Below, piece by piece: positions 1-6,410 of a stretch of 8,370 bases of DNA. Position 1 is the first letter of the stretch; every line of letters begins with the position of its first letter. Location of the stretch: assembly GCA_003140705.1 (NCBI GenBank), contig PLKU01000449.1, forward strand, positions 6,338 through 14,707, in the 5' to 3' direction. The notes beneath the pieces are model-generated. The model was not told the DNA's origin and made no database searches. It saw only the letters and a list, made by a program, of their open reading frames with translations. A program made the translations under genes and the position numbers. The DNA comes from Acidobacteriaceae bacterium (GTDB lineage Bacteria; Acidobacteriota; Terriglobia; Terriglobales; Acidobacteriaceae).

Positions 1-398
1 ATCTTCATCCCCACGAGTCCCAGGTCATTGATGATTGCGCCGGTCGCAACAAGAAACTCCCGCGTGGACAATCCGTTGGCATGGATGATCGCTGCAATCT
101 GGGGGTAATTCGCATCGATGTCCTTCGCCTGCAAGGTGATCGGCTTCCTTCCCGTTGTGGAGGAGCCCGCATCCATCGCTGCATTCAGGCTTGGATCCGA
201 TTGAACCAACCTGTTGATCACAAACATGGCCTTCGCCGTCTTCTGCGCCTTGTCCAACGTCAGAACCTACTGGCGTATCTCGACCACATCGGGATTTTCA
301 CCCGCCGGGAAACCTGCTCGGGGTGCGCCACCGGGAGCCGTCGCCAGTGCCACAATTGCAACACCGATGAGCAAGGCCATTGCTTCACACAACTTCAT
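1..398 (-). pseudogene. Small exported protein gene interrupted by an in-frame amber codon; runs off the left edge
   Basis: Read on the minus strand from the ATG at 398, the frame gives a lysine-start hydrophobic signal peptide (MKLCEAMALLIGVAIVALAT) and then 'NPDVVEIRQ'. A TAG follows at codon 44 (269-267), after which the same frame stays open for 88 more codons to the window edge. The stretch after the stop is protein-like: 'VLTLDKAQKTAKAMFVINRL', a 'GRKPITLQAKDIDANYPQIA' segment and 'STREFLVATGAIINDLGLVG'. An AAGAAGGT Shine-Dalgarno element (407-414) lies 8 nt before the ATG. No frameshift is needed; one base change (TAC or TAT to TAG) would explain the stop, giving 'RQYVLT'. It resembles small helical secreted proteins I associate with acidobacteria, but I cannot name a family. 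It could be a recent pseudogene, a sequencing error or a readthrough codon. The C-terminus is outside the window. Confidence 0.6.
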
Positions 399-451
399 AC
401 GCTTTTACCTTCTTTGATTGAGATTTTCTCGGGAGGGGAACCAGCAAGCGG

Positions 452-481
452 AGTCTACAGCGGACCTTTGCCCGCTGACAA
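452..481 (-). promoter_or_regulatory. Candidate sigma-70 promoter of the small exported protein gene
   Basis: On the minus strand, TTGTCA (481-476, five of six matches to the -35 consensus) is followed after 18 nt by TAGACT (457-452, four of six to the -10 consensus). The predicted start lies about 47 nt upstream of the ATG at 398, leaving room for the AAGAAGGT ribosome binding site. This is motif matching only, and acidobacterial promoters are poorly defined. Confidence 0.4.
458..477. repeat. Perfect inverted repeat within the promoter spacer
   Basis: CAGCGG (458-463) and CCGCTG (472-477) form 6-bp perfect arms around an 8-nt centre. The repeat fills the spacer between the candidate -35 and -10 boxes. 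That is where a dimeric repressor would block polymerase, so this is a candidate operator. No regulator gene is adjacent. Confidence 0.35.
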
Positions 482-509
482 GCGATTTTCAAATTCAATT
501 GCGGCCAAT

Positions 510-531
510 AAACTAGCTTGCTCGCTAATTT
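510..531 (-). terminator. Weak AT-rich stem-loop at the end of the membrane-protein gene
   Basis: On the minus strand AAATTAGC, a six-base loop GAGCAA and GCTAGTTT form an 8-bp stem with one T-G wobble, followed by ATT. It begins inside the stop codon of the membrane-protein gene. The only T-run is part of the stem and GC content is low, so termination would be inefficient. The fold is symmetrical enough to act in either direction. Confidence 0.3.
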
Positions 532-919
532 ACAAAATCCCCAGCACCCTCAGCCGCACGATGCCGCCTGCCACAACCCCAAGCGGCATAATCGCTACCA
601 GCGCCAACGCATACCAGACGGGCTGCTTGCCGCGCGATTGCAACGCACTCATCGCGGCCATTGCCAGCACCACGATCCCCAGCACCAGGCAATTCACCAA
701 CGGGTTTCCGATCGCCAGCCATGTGGTGACGTAGCCGCCCGCCGCGGCAGCAACAAACGAGTATCCAATATTCACAAAGGCATAGCTCGGCCGCGGCTTG
801 CCTTCCGTTCCGACCCATTCCGGAGTCAGGCGAGTCAGAAGCGCCGTAATTGCGATTACAAGTACGGCCACTGTTGCGTATCCGGCCAGCAACGCAAGGA
901 ATGCGCGCAGGATCACCAC
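530..919 (-). CDS. Four-helix integral membrane protein of unknown function
   Basis: The 129-residue product has four hydrophobic stretches, at about residues 5-28, 48-68, 72-92 and 101-122. The loop after helix 1 is polar and Pro-rich (TPEWVGTEGKPRPSY). Helix 2 contains an Ala/Gly-rich stretch (FVAAAAGGY). I recognise no catalytic motif or named family. The start is GTG at 919, overlapping the end of the preceding gene by 7 nt. A second in-frame GTG at 916 gives the common 4-nt GTGA overlap and may be the true start (128 residues). Either way, translation is probably coupled to the 124-aa gene upstream, placing it last in the peptidase cluster. A longer overlapping frame (525-1139) is rejected because it lacks membrane or domain character and runs over this gene. 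Confidence 0.8.
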   Translation of the reverse strand: MVILRAFLALLAGYATVAVLVIAITALLTRLTPEWVGTEGKPRPSYAFVNIGYSFVAAAAGGYVTTWLAIGNPLVNCLVLGIVVLAMAAMSALQSRGKQPVWYALALVAIMPLGVVAGGIVRLRVLGIL

Positions 920-1287
920 GGCCTTCCCTCCGCAACCGGCTTGGTACCAACCAGGCCCTTCTCGATCCGCTCAATAAACGCTCTCGCCAACCTTCGTTCG
1001 CCTGGATCCCCTTCGCCATGAATTGAGCACAGGTCCAGAAACTCGTCGCTAAGAGCATTTTGCTTTTCCTGCTGTGCAAAGACTCCCTGCAGCGCAATAG
1101 CCAGTTCGCGAAGCCGCGCAGCCTCGGGCCAAGCCGCATCGTCCGCCTCGCCGCTCAGGTGCTCGTGACCTGAGAACAGCCCCCGCCGGCCGCGTGCGCA
1201 CTCTTCCAGGCACGCCAAAAGCTGCTCGCGAAACGCACCGGCAAGCAACTCCAACTGATTAGGCTCCACTTCGTTTCTCGGGTCCAT
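913..1287 (-). CDS. Conserved-looking 124-aa soluble protein of unknown function
   Basis: The product is 124 residues, acidic to neutral, rich in Leu, Ala, Glu and Arg, and probably almost all helical. It has no signal peptide or membrane helix. Visible landmarks are 'LELLAGAFREQLLACLEECARGRRGLF' (about 12-38), 'WPEAARLRELAIALQ' (53-67) and 'FLDLCSIHGEGDPGERRLARAFIERIEKG' (83-111). Cysteines are at 26, 30 and 87. The ATG lies 7 nt after the stop of the aminopeptidase gene, and an AAGGA element overlaps that stop codon about 6 nt before the ATG, so translation is likely coupled. The end overlaps the membrane-protein gene. I assign no function; position suggests a role tied to the peptidase or the membrane protein. 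Confidence 0.8.
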   Translation of the reverse strand: MDPRNEVEPNQLELLAGAFREQLLACLEECARGRRGLFSGHEHLSGEADDAAWPEAARLRELAIALQGVFAQQEKQNALSDEFLDLCSIHGEGDPGERRLARAFIERIEKGLVGTKPVAEGRPW

Positions 1288-1294
1288 GGCGTCC

Positions 1295-2671
1295 TTACTT
1301 GTCTTCCATGGCAGCTTCCACGTCTTCAGCGGTATGCGGCAGCGCAGCCACCAGGTCGATCAGTTTTCCATCGGCGCCCACCAGGAAGACGCACTCGATG
1401 CGCACGCCAAGTTTCTCCTCGGGAATGTAAACGCCCGGCTCGATGGTGAAGACCATCCCTGGCTTCAGCAAGGCAGGATAATCCGCGGGATCGTGAACGT
1501 TGATGCCCACCATGTGCCCTAGTCCGTGCAGCCAATACTGGCCCAGCGGCTGACCGTGCAGGTCCTTGCCATGCGTGTTGATGTAGTTGTAGGCCGCGTT
1601 ATCCAGCGAGTCCGGGTCGCGCCGGTCTCGATCGTTGATCTTCGACTTGCCCGCGACAAACGCGTCGATGGCTGCCTGCTGCGCGCCAAGCACAACGTTG
1701 TAGATCTCCCGCTGCCTCGGTGTGAAGTGCCCGTTCACCGGCAGTGTCCGCGTAATGTCAGAGGCGTACATCGAGTACTCGCAGGCCGCATCGACCAGCA
1801 GGATGTCGCCATCTTCAAGCGTTCGCGTGTTCTCTGAGTAGTGCAGCGTGGTCGAGTTGATCCCCGACCCCACGATGGGCGCATAGGAAGCCCGTTCACA
1901 ACCGTCCTCCATCCACGCGGCCGTCATCTTGCCGGCCAATGCGCGCTCAGTCACACCCGGCTTCGTCGCCCGCATCATCACCCGTTGCGCGCCGATGGAT
2001 GCATTCGCCGCCTTCTTCAGCAGCGCGATCTCACCCTCGTCTTTCACCACTCGCAACTGCTGCGTCATTACAGTCGCGTCGCGAGCTGTGATGGCATTCG
2101 CGTCCTGGCCCAGTGTCACTGCGATCAAGACCACAAGGGCCTTCGCCTGGGCAGACTCCGGTTGCGCCCACACATTGCGCAGCAGCCGCCTGTCGCCGTC
2201 GATCAGCCGATTCAACACTCCCGGAAGCTCCGTCAGCTGCTGTGCTGCGTTTACGCCCGTTGCCTCCACTACGTTCGGTGAAGCCGCATCCAGCTTGGCC
2301 CCGGTATATTTCTCCATGCGTAGGTCGCGCGTCGGCAGGAACAAAATCTCCCGATAGCTCCGCGGTGCTGGAGCCCCGGCAGTCTGAGCTTGTCCCGTCT
2401 CAGCCACAATCAGCAGCGCCGCCCCCGGCTCGTTCCAGCCAGTCAGGTAGTAGAAGTCCTCATCCTGGCGATAAGGCATGAAGTCCAACAACGGCTCCTC
2501 TGCCGCAAACAGCACAGCCACGCCACCATGGAGCTTGGCAGCCAGCGCAACACGACGCGCGTGGTAAACCGAAGAAGGCTGCTTTTCAAGGGAATGAGCA
2601 AAAGGCGCTATCAGACCGACGACTGTGAAAACAAGAGCAGTGATTGAGGCAAATCGGGAAGTTCGACGCAT
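1295..2671 (-). CDS. Exported Xaa-Pro aminopeptidase, M24B family
   Basis: This is a two-domain 'pita-bread' metallopeptidase that removes N-terminal residues preceding proline. From the ATG at 2671 (458 aa), residues 1-27 form a signal peptide with likely cleavage after AHS, so it probably acts in the periplasm. An aminopeptidase-P N-terminal domain follows, with the typical 'RQDEDFYYLTGWNEPGA' (about 68-84). In the M24 domain the dinuclear metal ligands are all present: D294 (LLVDAACEY), D305 (ASDITRT), H386 (HGLGHMVG), E411 (TIEPGVY) and E426 (GVRIE). The accessory residues H277, H393 and R424 are also present. The frame extends upstream to a TTG at 2707 that overlaps the EAL stop, but the signal peptide supports 2671. 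It is first in a cluster with two genes of unknown function and lies 32 nt after the EAL gene. Substrate is unknown; peptide scavenging is an inference. Confidence 0.93.
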   Translation of the reverse strand: MRRTSRFASITALVFTVVGLIAPFAHSLEKQPSSVYHARRVALAAKLHGGVAVLFAAEEPLLDFMPYRQDEDFYYLTGWNEPGAALLIVAETGQAQTAGAPAPRSYREILFLPTRDLRMEKYTGAKLDAASPNVVEATGVNAAQQLTELPGVLNRLIDGDRRLLRNVWAQPESAQAKALVVLIAVTLGQDANAITARDATVMTQQLRVVKDEGEIALLKKAANASIGAQRVMMRATKPGVTERALAGKMTAAWMEDGCERASYAPIVGSGINSTTLHYSENTRTLEDGDILLVDAACEYSMYASDITRTLPVNGHFTPRQREIYNVVLGAQQAAIDAFVAGKSKINDRDRRDPDSLDNAAYNYINTHGKDLHGQPLGQYWLHGLGHMVGINVHDPADYPALLKPGMVFTIEPGVYIPEEKLGVRIECVFLVGADGKLIDLVAALPHTAEDVEAAMEDK

Positions 2672-2685
2672 GGAACAAGCCTGAT

Positions 2686-2702
2686 AGCCGAGTGCTCCGG
2701 CT
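2686..2702 (-). repeat. Small hairpin between the EAL gene and the aminopeptidase gene
   Basis: AGCCG and CGGCT form a 5-bp GC-rich stem with a 7-nt loop in the 32-nt gap. No T-run follows, so it is not an intrinsic terminator. It leaves transcription free to pass from the phosphodiesterase gene into the peptidase cluster and could influence translation there. Confidence 0.35.
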
Positions 2703-2703
2703 G

Positions 2704-4377
2704 TCAAGTTGTACGGACAGTGTCAATGCGCACTGGATACGCGCCAGCGATGCGAACAGCACCCGGCGCCACAGTGCGCAGCCCCGCCGCATCCACCGGG
2801 AGCAGCTGCTTGCTCCAGTCTTCTTCAAGCAGCCCAAGAAACTCCGCGGCTGTCAGCGGGTGTCCATAGAGCCAGCCCTGACCGTGGATCGGCTGTCGTG
2901 CGGTGGAGAAATAATCTGCCTGCTGGCCGGTCTCGACACCTTCCACAACCACGCCGAGCTTCAGCGATTCCGCCATTGCCAATATCTGTGGAAGAATGGC
3001 CACGCTCACTGACTCTGTGCCGATCGCCCGTGTGAAGGCCTTGTCGATCTTGATGGTGTCCACCGACAGATACAGCAAGTACGAAAGGCTCGAATAGCCG
3101 GTGCCGAAGTCGTCGATATGGATGCTATGGCCCCTGCGCCGCAGGGCGCGGATCGTCTCCATGGCCACTACGCGATTGGCGGTCGAGGATTCGGTGATTT
3201 CAATGACCAGGCTCTTTGGCTGGACCCTCGCGCGCTTGATAGCGGAGTCGAGCATGGGAAGGAAAGTTGGATCGGCAAGATCCGCCGCGGCCACATTCAC
3301 GCTGAGACGGAAACCCGGGTGCGTACGAAGCGTTTCTCCGAAAGCCTGCAACGAGCGGCCGATCACCAGCCTCGTAATGGATCCAACAAATCCGTGTTCC
3401 TCAGCCGCTTTGACAAAGACATCGGGGCTGACCTCTTCCCCCTCCTCATTGGTCCATCGCGCCAGGGTTTCCGCCCCGACGATTCGCCCGGTCGATAAAT
3501 TGACAATGGGCTGATAGGCCAACTCGAGCTTGTCGTTTGCAATGGCTCGGCGAAGCTGCTGCTCCATGTTCCGGCTGCGACGATAGATCACTGAGAAAGC
3601 CAGCCCAAACAGACCGCCGATTGCGCCACCCAGCATCATGGCACCGCTGACCCAGGGGGCTTCGCCTTGCAATGCCGCAGGAACAGTCGTGAATGCCGTA
3701 ACGCAGTTGAAATACTGCGTAGAGCACCGTGTCACATAAACCGTGTCTCCCAGCCGCACCTGCCCATCGGAATTCATGTTCAACGGGTCGCTCGGCGCGG
3801 TCCCGTGCCCCGGATGACCGGATCGCAGGTTTGCCGCTTCCTTCTCTGTTTCCCTGTAGTCCATGGGAATCGGTCCGAGGCGTCCAGGAATCTGTGAACT
3901 GAAGACGACGAAAGCGTCGCCGAGTTGCAAACCGGCCCGCTTCAGCCTCGCGTCCCCGATCGGGACAAGGTTTCGGTAGGCGATCGTGCCGTCCTGCTCA
4001 GGAGCTTCCGGTCTGAACTGCCCCATGGACCGCAGCGGGCGACCTGCGCTGGCTGAACAGTCGATCTTCCCGCCGTCCATGCGTCCGGCGTCTTTCAGGA
4101 ACTCCGAGCGGAATGCCAACTCCCGAAAAGAGGCGATTTCTGCGTCTGAGCAAAATGGATATGGCGAATCCTGCAGGACAGCCAGGACACTACGTGCTTC
4201 TTTTGAGGAATCGTCGCTCTGCGCTACGATGCGCGCCGCATATTGTGCCAGCCAGCCTTGAGCAAGGCTAAGCGCGAGAGCGCAGCCAATAAAGCGGCCA
4301 ACGGCCACCCCGCAGGCCGCCACCACCACGATGGCCAAACGACCAATCCAAACCCGTTGTTTGTTTGTATGCTTCAT
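2704..4377 (-). CDS. Membrane cyclic-di-GMP phosphodiesterase, CSS sensor plus EAL domain (copy A)
   Basis: The 557-aa protein is predicted to hydrolyse c-di-GMP to pGpG, favouring motility over biofilm. A first membrane helix (about 13-38) is followed by a periplasmic region (40-240) with CSS-type hallmarks: 'PFCSDAEI' (C76) and 'GKIDCSAS' (C107). A second pair, C218 and C225, lies near its end. A second helix (242-264) leads to a cytoplasmic EAL domain (about 275-520). Catalytic residues are visible: E303 (motif ETL rather than EAL), N361, E393, D422 and D423 in 'IDDFGTGYSSLSYL', K443, E479 and Q500. In E. coli PdeC, periplasmic disulfide formation controls the homologous domain, so redox control is likely. 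No GGDEF domain is present. It sits 237 nt downstream of a paralogue. No clear Shine-Dalgarno sequence precedes the ATG. The last 35 residues are an unassigned tail. Confidence 0.93.
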   Translation of the reverse strand: MKHTNKQRVWIGRLAIVVVAACGVAVGRFIGCALALSLAQGWLAQYAARIVAQSDDSSKEARSVLAVLQDSPYPFCSDAEIASFRELAFRSEFLKDAGRMDGGKIDCSASAGRPLRSMGQFRPEAPEQDGTIAYRNLVPIGDARLKRAGLQLGDAFVVFSSQIPGRLGPIPMDYRETEKEAANLRSGHPGHGTAPSDPLNMNSDGQVRLGDTVYVTRCSTQYFNCVTAFTTVPAALQGEAPWVSGAMMLGGAIGGLFGLAFSVIYRRSRNMEQQLRRAIANDKLELAYQPIVNLSTGRIVGAETLARWTNEEGEEVSPDVFVKAAEEHGFVGSITRLVIGRSLQAFGETLRTHPGFRLSVNVAAADLADPTFLPMLDSAIKRARVQPKSLVIEITESSTANRVVAMETIRALRRRGHSIHIDDFGTGYSSLSYLLYLSVDTIKIDKAFTRAIGTESVSVAILPQILAMAESLKLGVVVEGVETGQQADYFSTARQPIHGQGWLYGHPLTAAEFLGLLEEDWSKQLLPVDAAGLRTVAPGAVRIAGAYPVRIDTVRTT

Positions 4378-4614
4378 AGGAACGACTGTGTTCGAGCTTC
4401 AGCCGATACACCTCAGGCGCAGTTTGCATACACGAAGGGAATCCTCTTCAAGGGTTAATCCTCCATGACCACGATAGGCAATGACGCCTTCGGGGGACTG
4501 TTTTACGCCTTTTGTGGAGTCGTTCAGACTTGGGAGAAACTGCGCAGGGTATTCAAAAACCATATGTTGAAGTGGTATCGCCAGACGGTCTGAGCTTATG
4601 CTCCCGCACTACGA
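4378..4614. other. Intergenic spacer between the two EAL genes
   Basis: This 237-nt gap shows no convincing terminator after copy B and no strong promoter for copy A. A weak inverted repeat, GAAG-N8-CTTC, lies at 4434-4449. Two short open frames lie on opposite strands: 4465-4593 (plus, 42 aa) and 4563-4399 (minus, 54 aa). No GEMM-type c-di-GMP riboswitch core could be recognised by eye. The two EAL genes may be co-transcribed through the gap. Confidence 0.4.
4465..4593 (+). CDS. Speculative 42-aa small protein frame
   Basis: An ATG frame on the plus strand encodes a peptide with a short hydrophobic N-terminal half (DAFGGLFYAFCGVV) and a basic, aromatic C-terminal half (WEKLRRVFKNHMLKWYRQ), which is the look of a small membrane-associated protein. 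An AAGGG element lies about 10 nt before the ATG. About two thirds of third codon positions are G or C, only mildly gene-like. It would be antisense to any transcript running through from copy B to copy A. It may well be chance. Confidence 0.2.
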   Translation: MTTIGNDAFGGLFYAFCGVVQTWEKLRRVFKNHMLKWYRQTV

Positions 4615-6207
4615 CTAAGCCCACGTCATGGGAACCAGTTGCTTTTCTTCGTCTTCGGTCGCAATTCGATGGAATTCGTCCGGCGGGACAGGGTGCCCGA
4701 ACAACCAACCCTGGGCCAGGATCCGCCCATCGGCATTGGCAAAGTAGTTCGCCTGTTCTTCGGTCTCAATTCCTTCCACGATCACATCCATCTCCACGGA
4801 ATCGGCAATGGCAAGTATCTGCGGCAGAATGGAGCCAATCACTGACCCGGTGCCAATCGACTGCGTAAACGACCTGTCGATCTTGATGGCGTCAACTGAA
4901 AGATCGTTCAGGTACGACAGGCTTGAATAACCGGTGCCGAAGTCGTCGATGTGAACACTATGCCCTTGCTCGCGCAGGCGGTGGATCGTTTCGATGGCCA
5001 TTTGCGATTTGACGGCGCTGCTCTCAGTGATCTCAATCGCGAGGCACTGCGCCGGAACATCCGCTTGGTGCACTTCGCGCTGCAGCATGGGCAGGAACGC
5101 GGGATCGGCCAGGTCAGCGCCAGCCGCGTTGACACTCAGCCGAAAATCCGGATGGGCGCGGAGAGTCTTCGAAAAGTCGTGCAAAGCGTGTCGCACCACC
5201 AGCTTGGTAAGAGCCCCAACAAAGCCCCGCTCCTCCGCAAGCTTGACGAAAATATTCGGCCCCACAGCAAAGCCTTCTTCATCCGTCCATCGCACCAGAG
5301 CCTCTGCCCCAACGATCCTCCGGCTGGCCAGATTCACAATGGGTTGATAAACCATGCGCAACTTGTCTCGGGCAATCGCGCGGCGAAGCTGCTGCACTAC
5401 GCTGCGGTTGCGCCTGTAAAGCTGGGACACTGCCAAGCCGAACAGTGCGCCGGCAATCCCGCCTAGAGATGTGTAACTGATCAGTTGAATGCGCTTGGCT
5501 TGCATTACCTGCGGAATCGGAACGTAGGTCGTCATGCAAATCGGATAGTGCGGCGCACAGCGCGTCGCCATCAGATAGCTTCCCACCCGTCCACCCCAGT
5601 TCCTGTCGTAAACAACACCATCCAACGCAGGGGGCACGCGTCCTGGATGGCGGAATTGATGATTGACCGAGTCGATCACGGTGGCGGACCGGTTCACGCT
5701 GATCGAATCCAGCCGCTTGAACTCATAAGGATCAAGGACTCCGTAAGATTCGCCGATTCGCTGGCCGAGAGCTCCCATCTCGTGGGGCTGATACGGTGAG
5801 ATGTCTCCGTAAAGGCTCGAACCATCCGGCATTGTCGCGGATGGGGTGTATTCCTTCTGCGGCAGGTTTTCTCTGCCCAGGGCCGCAGAACACTCAATCT
5901 TTCCGTTACGAATGCGCCCCGCATCCCGCAAGAATTGCGAGGTGAAAAGAAGTTTGCTGAATGAGGCGATTTCCGCGTCGGAGCAGAAGCCGGCCTGCGA
6001 AGCATTCATGGTTCGCAGCACACTGTGCGACTCGTTCAGAATGGCGCTAACTTCTCTAAGCAGTTGTACGCTATCTTGTCCCAGCCTGCCTTCGGCCGAC
6101 TCAAATACAAGGACACTCTCAAGCACAAATGTCATGAGCATCCCGCACACCGCTGCCACAAGCGTGGCGGCCAGCGTCAAGAACACGCGCTGTATAGGTG
6201 TGCGCAT
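4615..6207 (-). CDS. Membrane cyclic-di-GMP phosphodiesterase, CSS sensor plus EAL domain (copy B)
   Basis: This 530-aa paralogue of the neighbouring copy A has the same order of parts: membrane helix (about 8-35), periplasmic sensor (36-238), second helix (241-264), EAL domain (about 274-512). The motif is canonical EAL (E302-A-L304). N360, E392, D421 and D422 in 'IDDFGTGYSSLSYL', K442, E478 and Q499 are in place, so it should be an active c-di-GMP phosphodiesterase. Periplasmic cysteines C75 ('GFCSDAEI'), C106 ('GKIECSAA'), C217 and C224 have exactly the spacing of copy A (31, 111 and 7 residues). The sensor sequences otherwise differ well more than the EAL domains, as expected for duplicates listening to different cues. 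An AGAGGA ribosome binding site (6211-6216) precedes the ATG by 3 nt. The C-terminus ends soon after the EAL domain, without copy A's tail. Confidence 0.94.
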   Translation of the reverse strand: MRTPIQRVFLTLAATLVAAVCGMLMTFVLESVLVFESAEGRLGQDSVQLLREVSAILNESHSVLRTMNASQAGFCSDAEIASFSKLLFTSQFLRDAGRIRNGKIECSAALGRENLPQKEYTPSATMPDGSSLYGDISPYQPHEMGALGQRIGESYGVLDPYEFKRLDSISVNRSATVIDSVNHQFRHPGRVPPALDGVVYDRNWGGRVGSYLMATRCAPHYPICMTTYVPIPQVMQAKRIQLISYTSLGGIAGALFGLAVSQLYRRNRSVVQQLRRAIARDKLRMVYQPIVNLASRRIVGAEALVRWTDEEGFAVGPNIFVKLAEERGFVGALTKLVVRHALHDFSKTLRAHPDFRLSVNAAGADLADPAFLPMLQREVHQADVPAQCLAIEITESSAVKSQMAIETIHRLREQGHSVHIDDFGTGYSSLSYLNDLSVDAIKIDRSFTQSIGTGSVIGSILPQILAIADSVEMDVIVEGIETEEQANYFANADGRILAQGWLFGHPVPPDEFHRIATEDEEKQLVPMTWA

Positions 6208-6243
6208 CGTTCCTCTTATCGGCAGGAAACATCATCCGGAACA

Positions 6244-6255
6244 TCTCGGCCGAGA
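6244..6255. repeat. Perfect 12-bp palindrome upstream of EAL copy B
   Basis: TCTCGGCCGAGA is an uninterrupted 12-bp palindrome, 36 nt before the ATG of copy B and just downstream of a candidate promoter. It could be an operator for a dimeric regulator or a small hairpin in the mRNA leader. No regulator gene is adjacent. Confidence 0.35.
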
Positions 6256-6263
6256 GTCTCCCA

Positions 6264-6292
6264 CTCAAAGGCATATTCCCCTTCGGTGTCAA
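6264..6292 (-). promoter_or_regulatory. Candidate promoter for EAL copy B
   Basis: A perfect TTGACA -35 hexamer (6292-6287 on the minus strand) is followed after 17 nt by TTTGAG (6269-6264), only a three-of-six match to the -10 consensus. The -35 box is striking, but the poor -10 box suggests an activated promoter or chance. Confidence 0.3.
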
Positions 6293-6410
6293 CAAGCAAT
6301 AGCGCTTTGGGGACAGAGGACAGAAATCACCCTGCAAACGGCAGAAACCGGTGGCCCAATGCCCTCCGGATTGGCGAGTCGGCGGGTGCGTCGACCAGCT
6401 TCCTCCGGCG

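Noticed and set aside
525..1139. 204-aa minus-strand frame overlapping two other genes
   Set aside because: Its sequence is Arg/Gly/Ser-rich and lacks domain character. The two genes it overlaps have proper overlaps, a ribosome binding site and membrane or helical structure.
2672..2707. TTGACA at the end of EAL copy A as a -35 box for the aminopeptidase
   Set aside because: No acceptable -10 box lies 16-18 nt downstream, and the hexamer is made of the EAL stop codon region.
4434..4449. GAAG-N8-CTTC inverted repeat as an operator for copy A
   Set aside because: The arms are only 4 bp and no convincing promoter lies next to it.
4399..4614. c-di-GMP riboswitch upstream of EAL copy A
   Set aside because: The conserved GEMM core elements could not be found by eye on the minus strand; a covariance scan would settle it.
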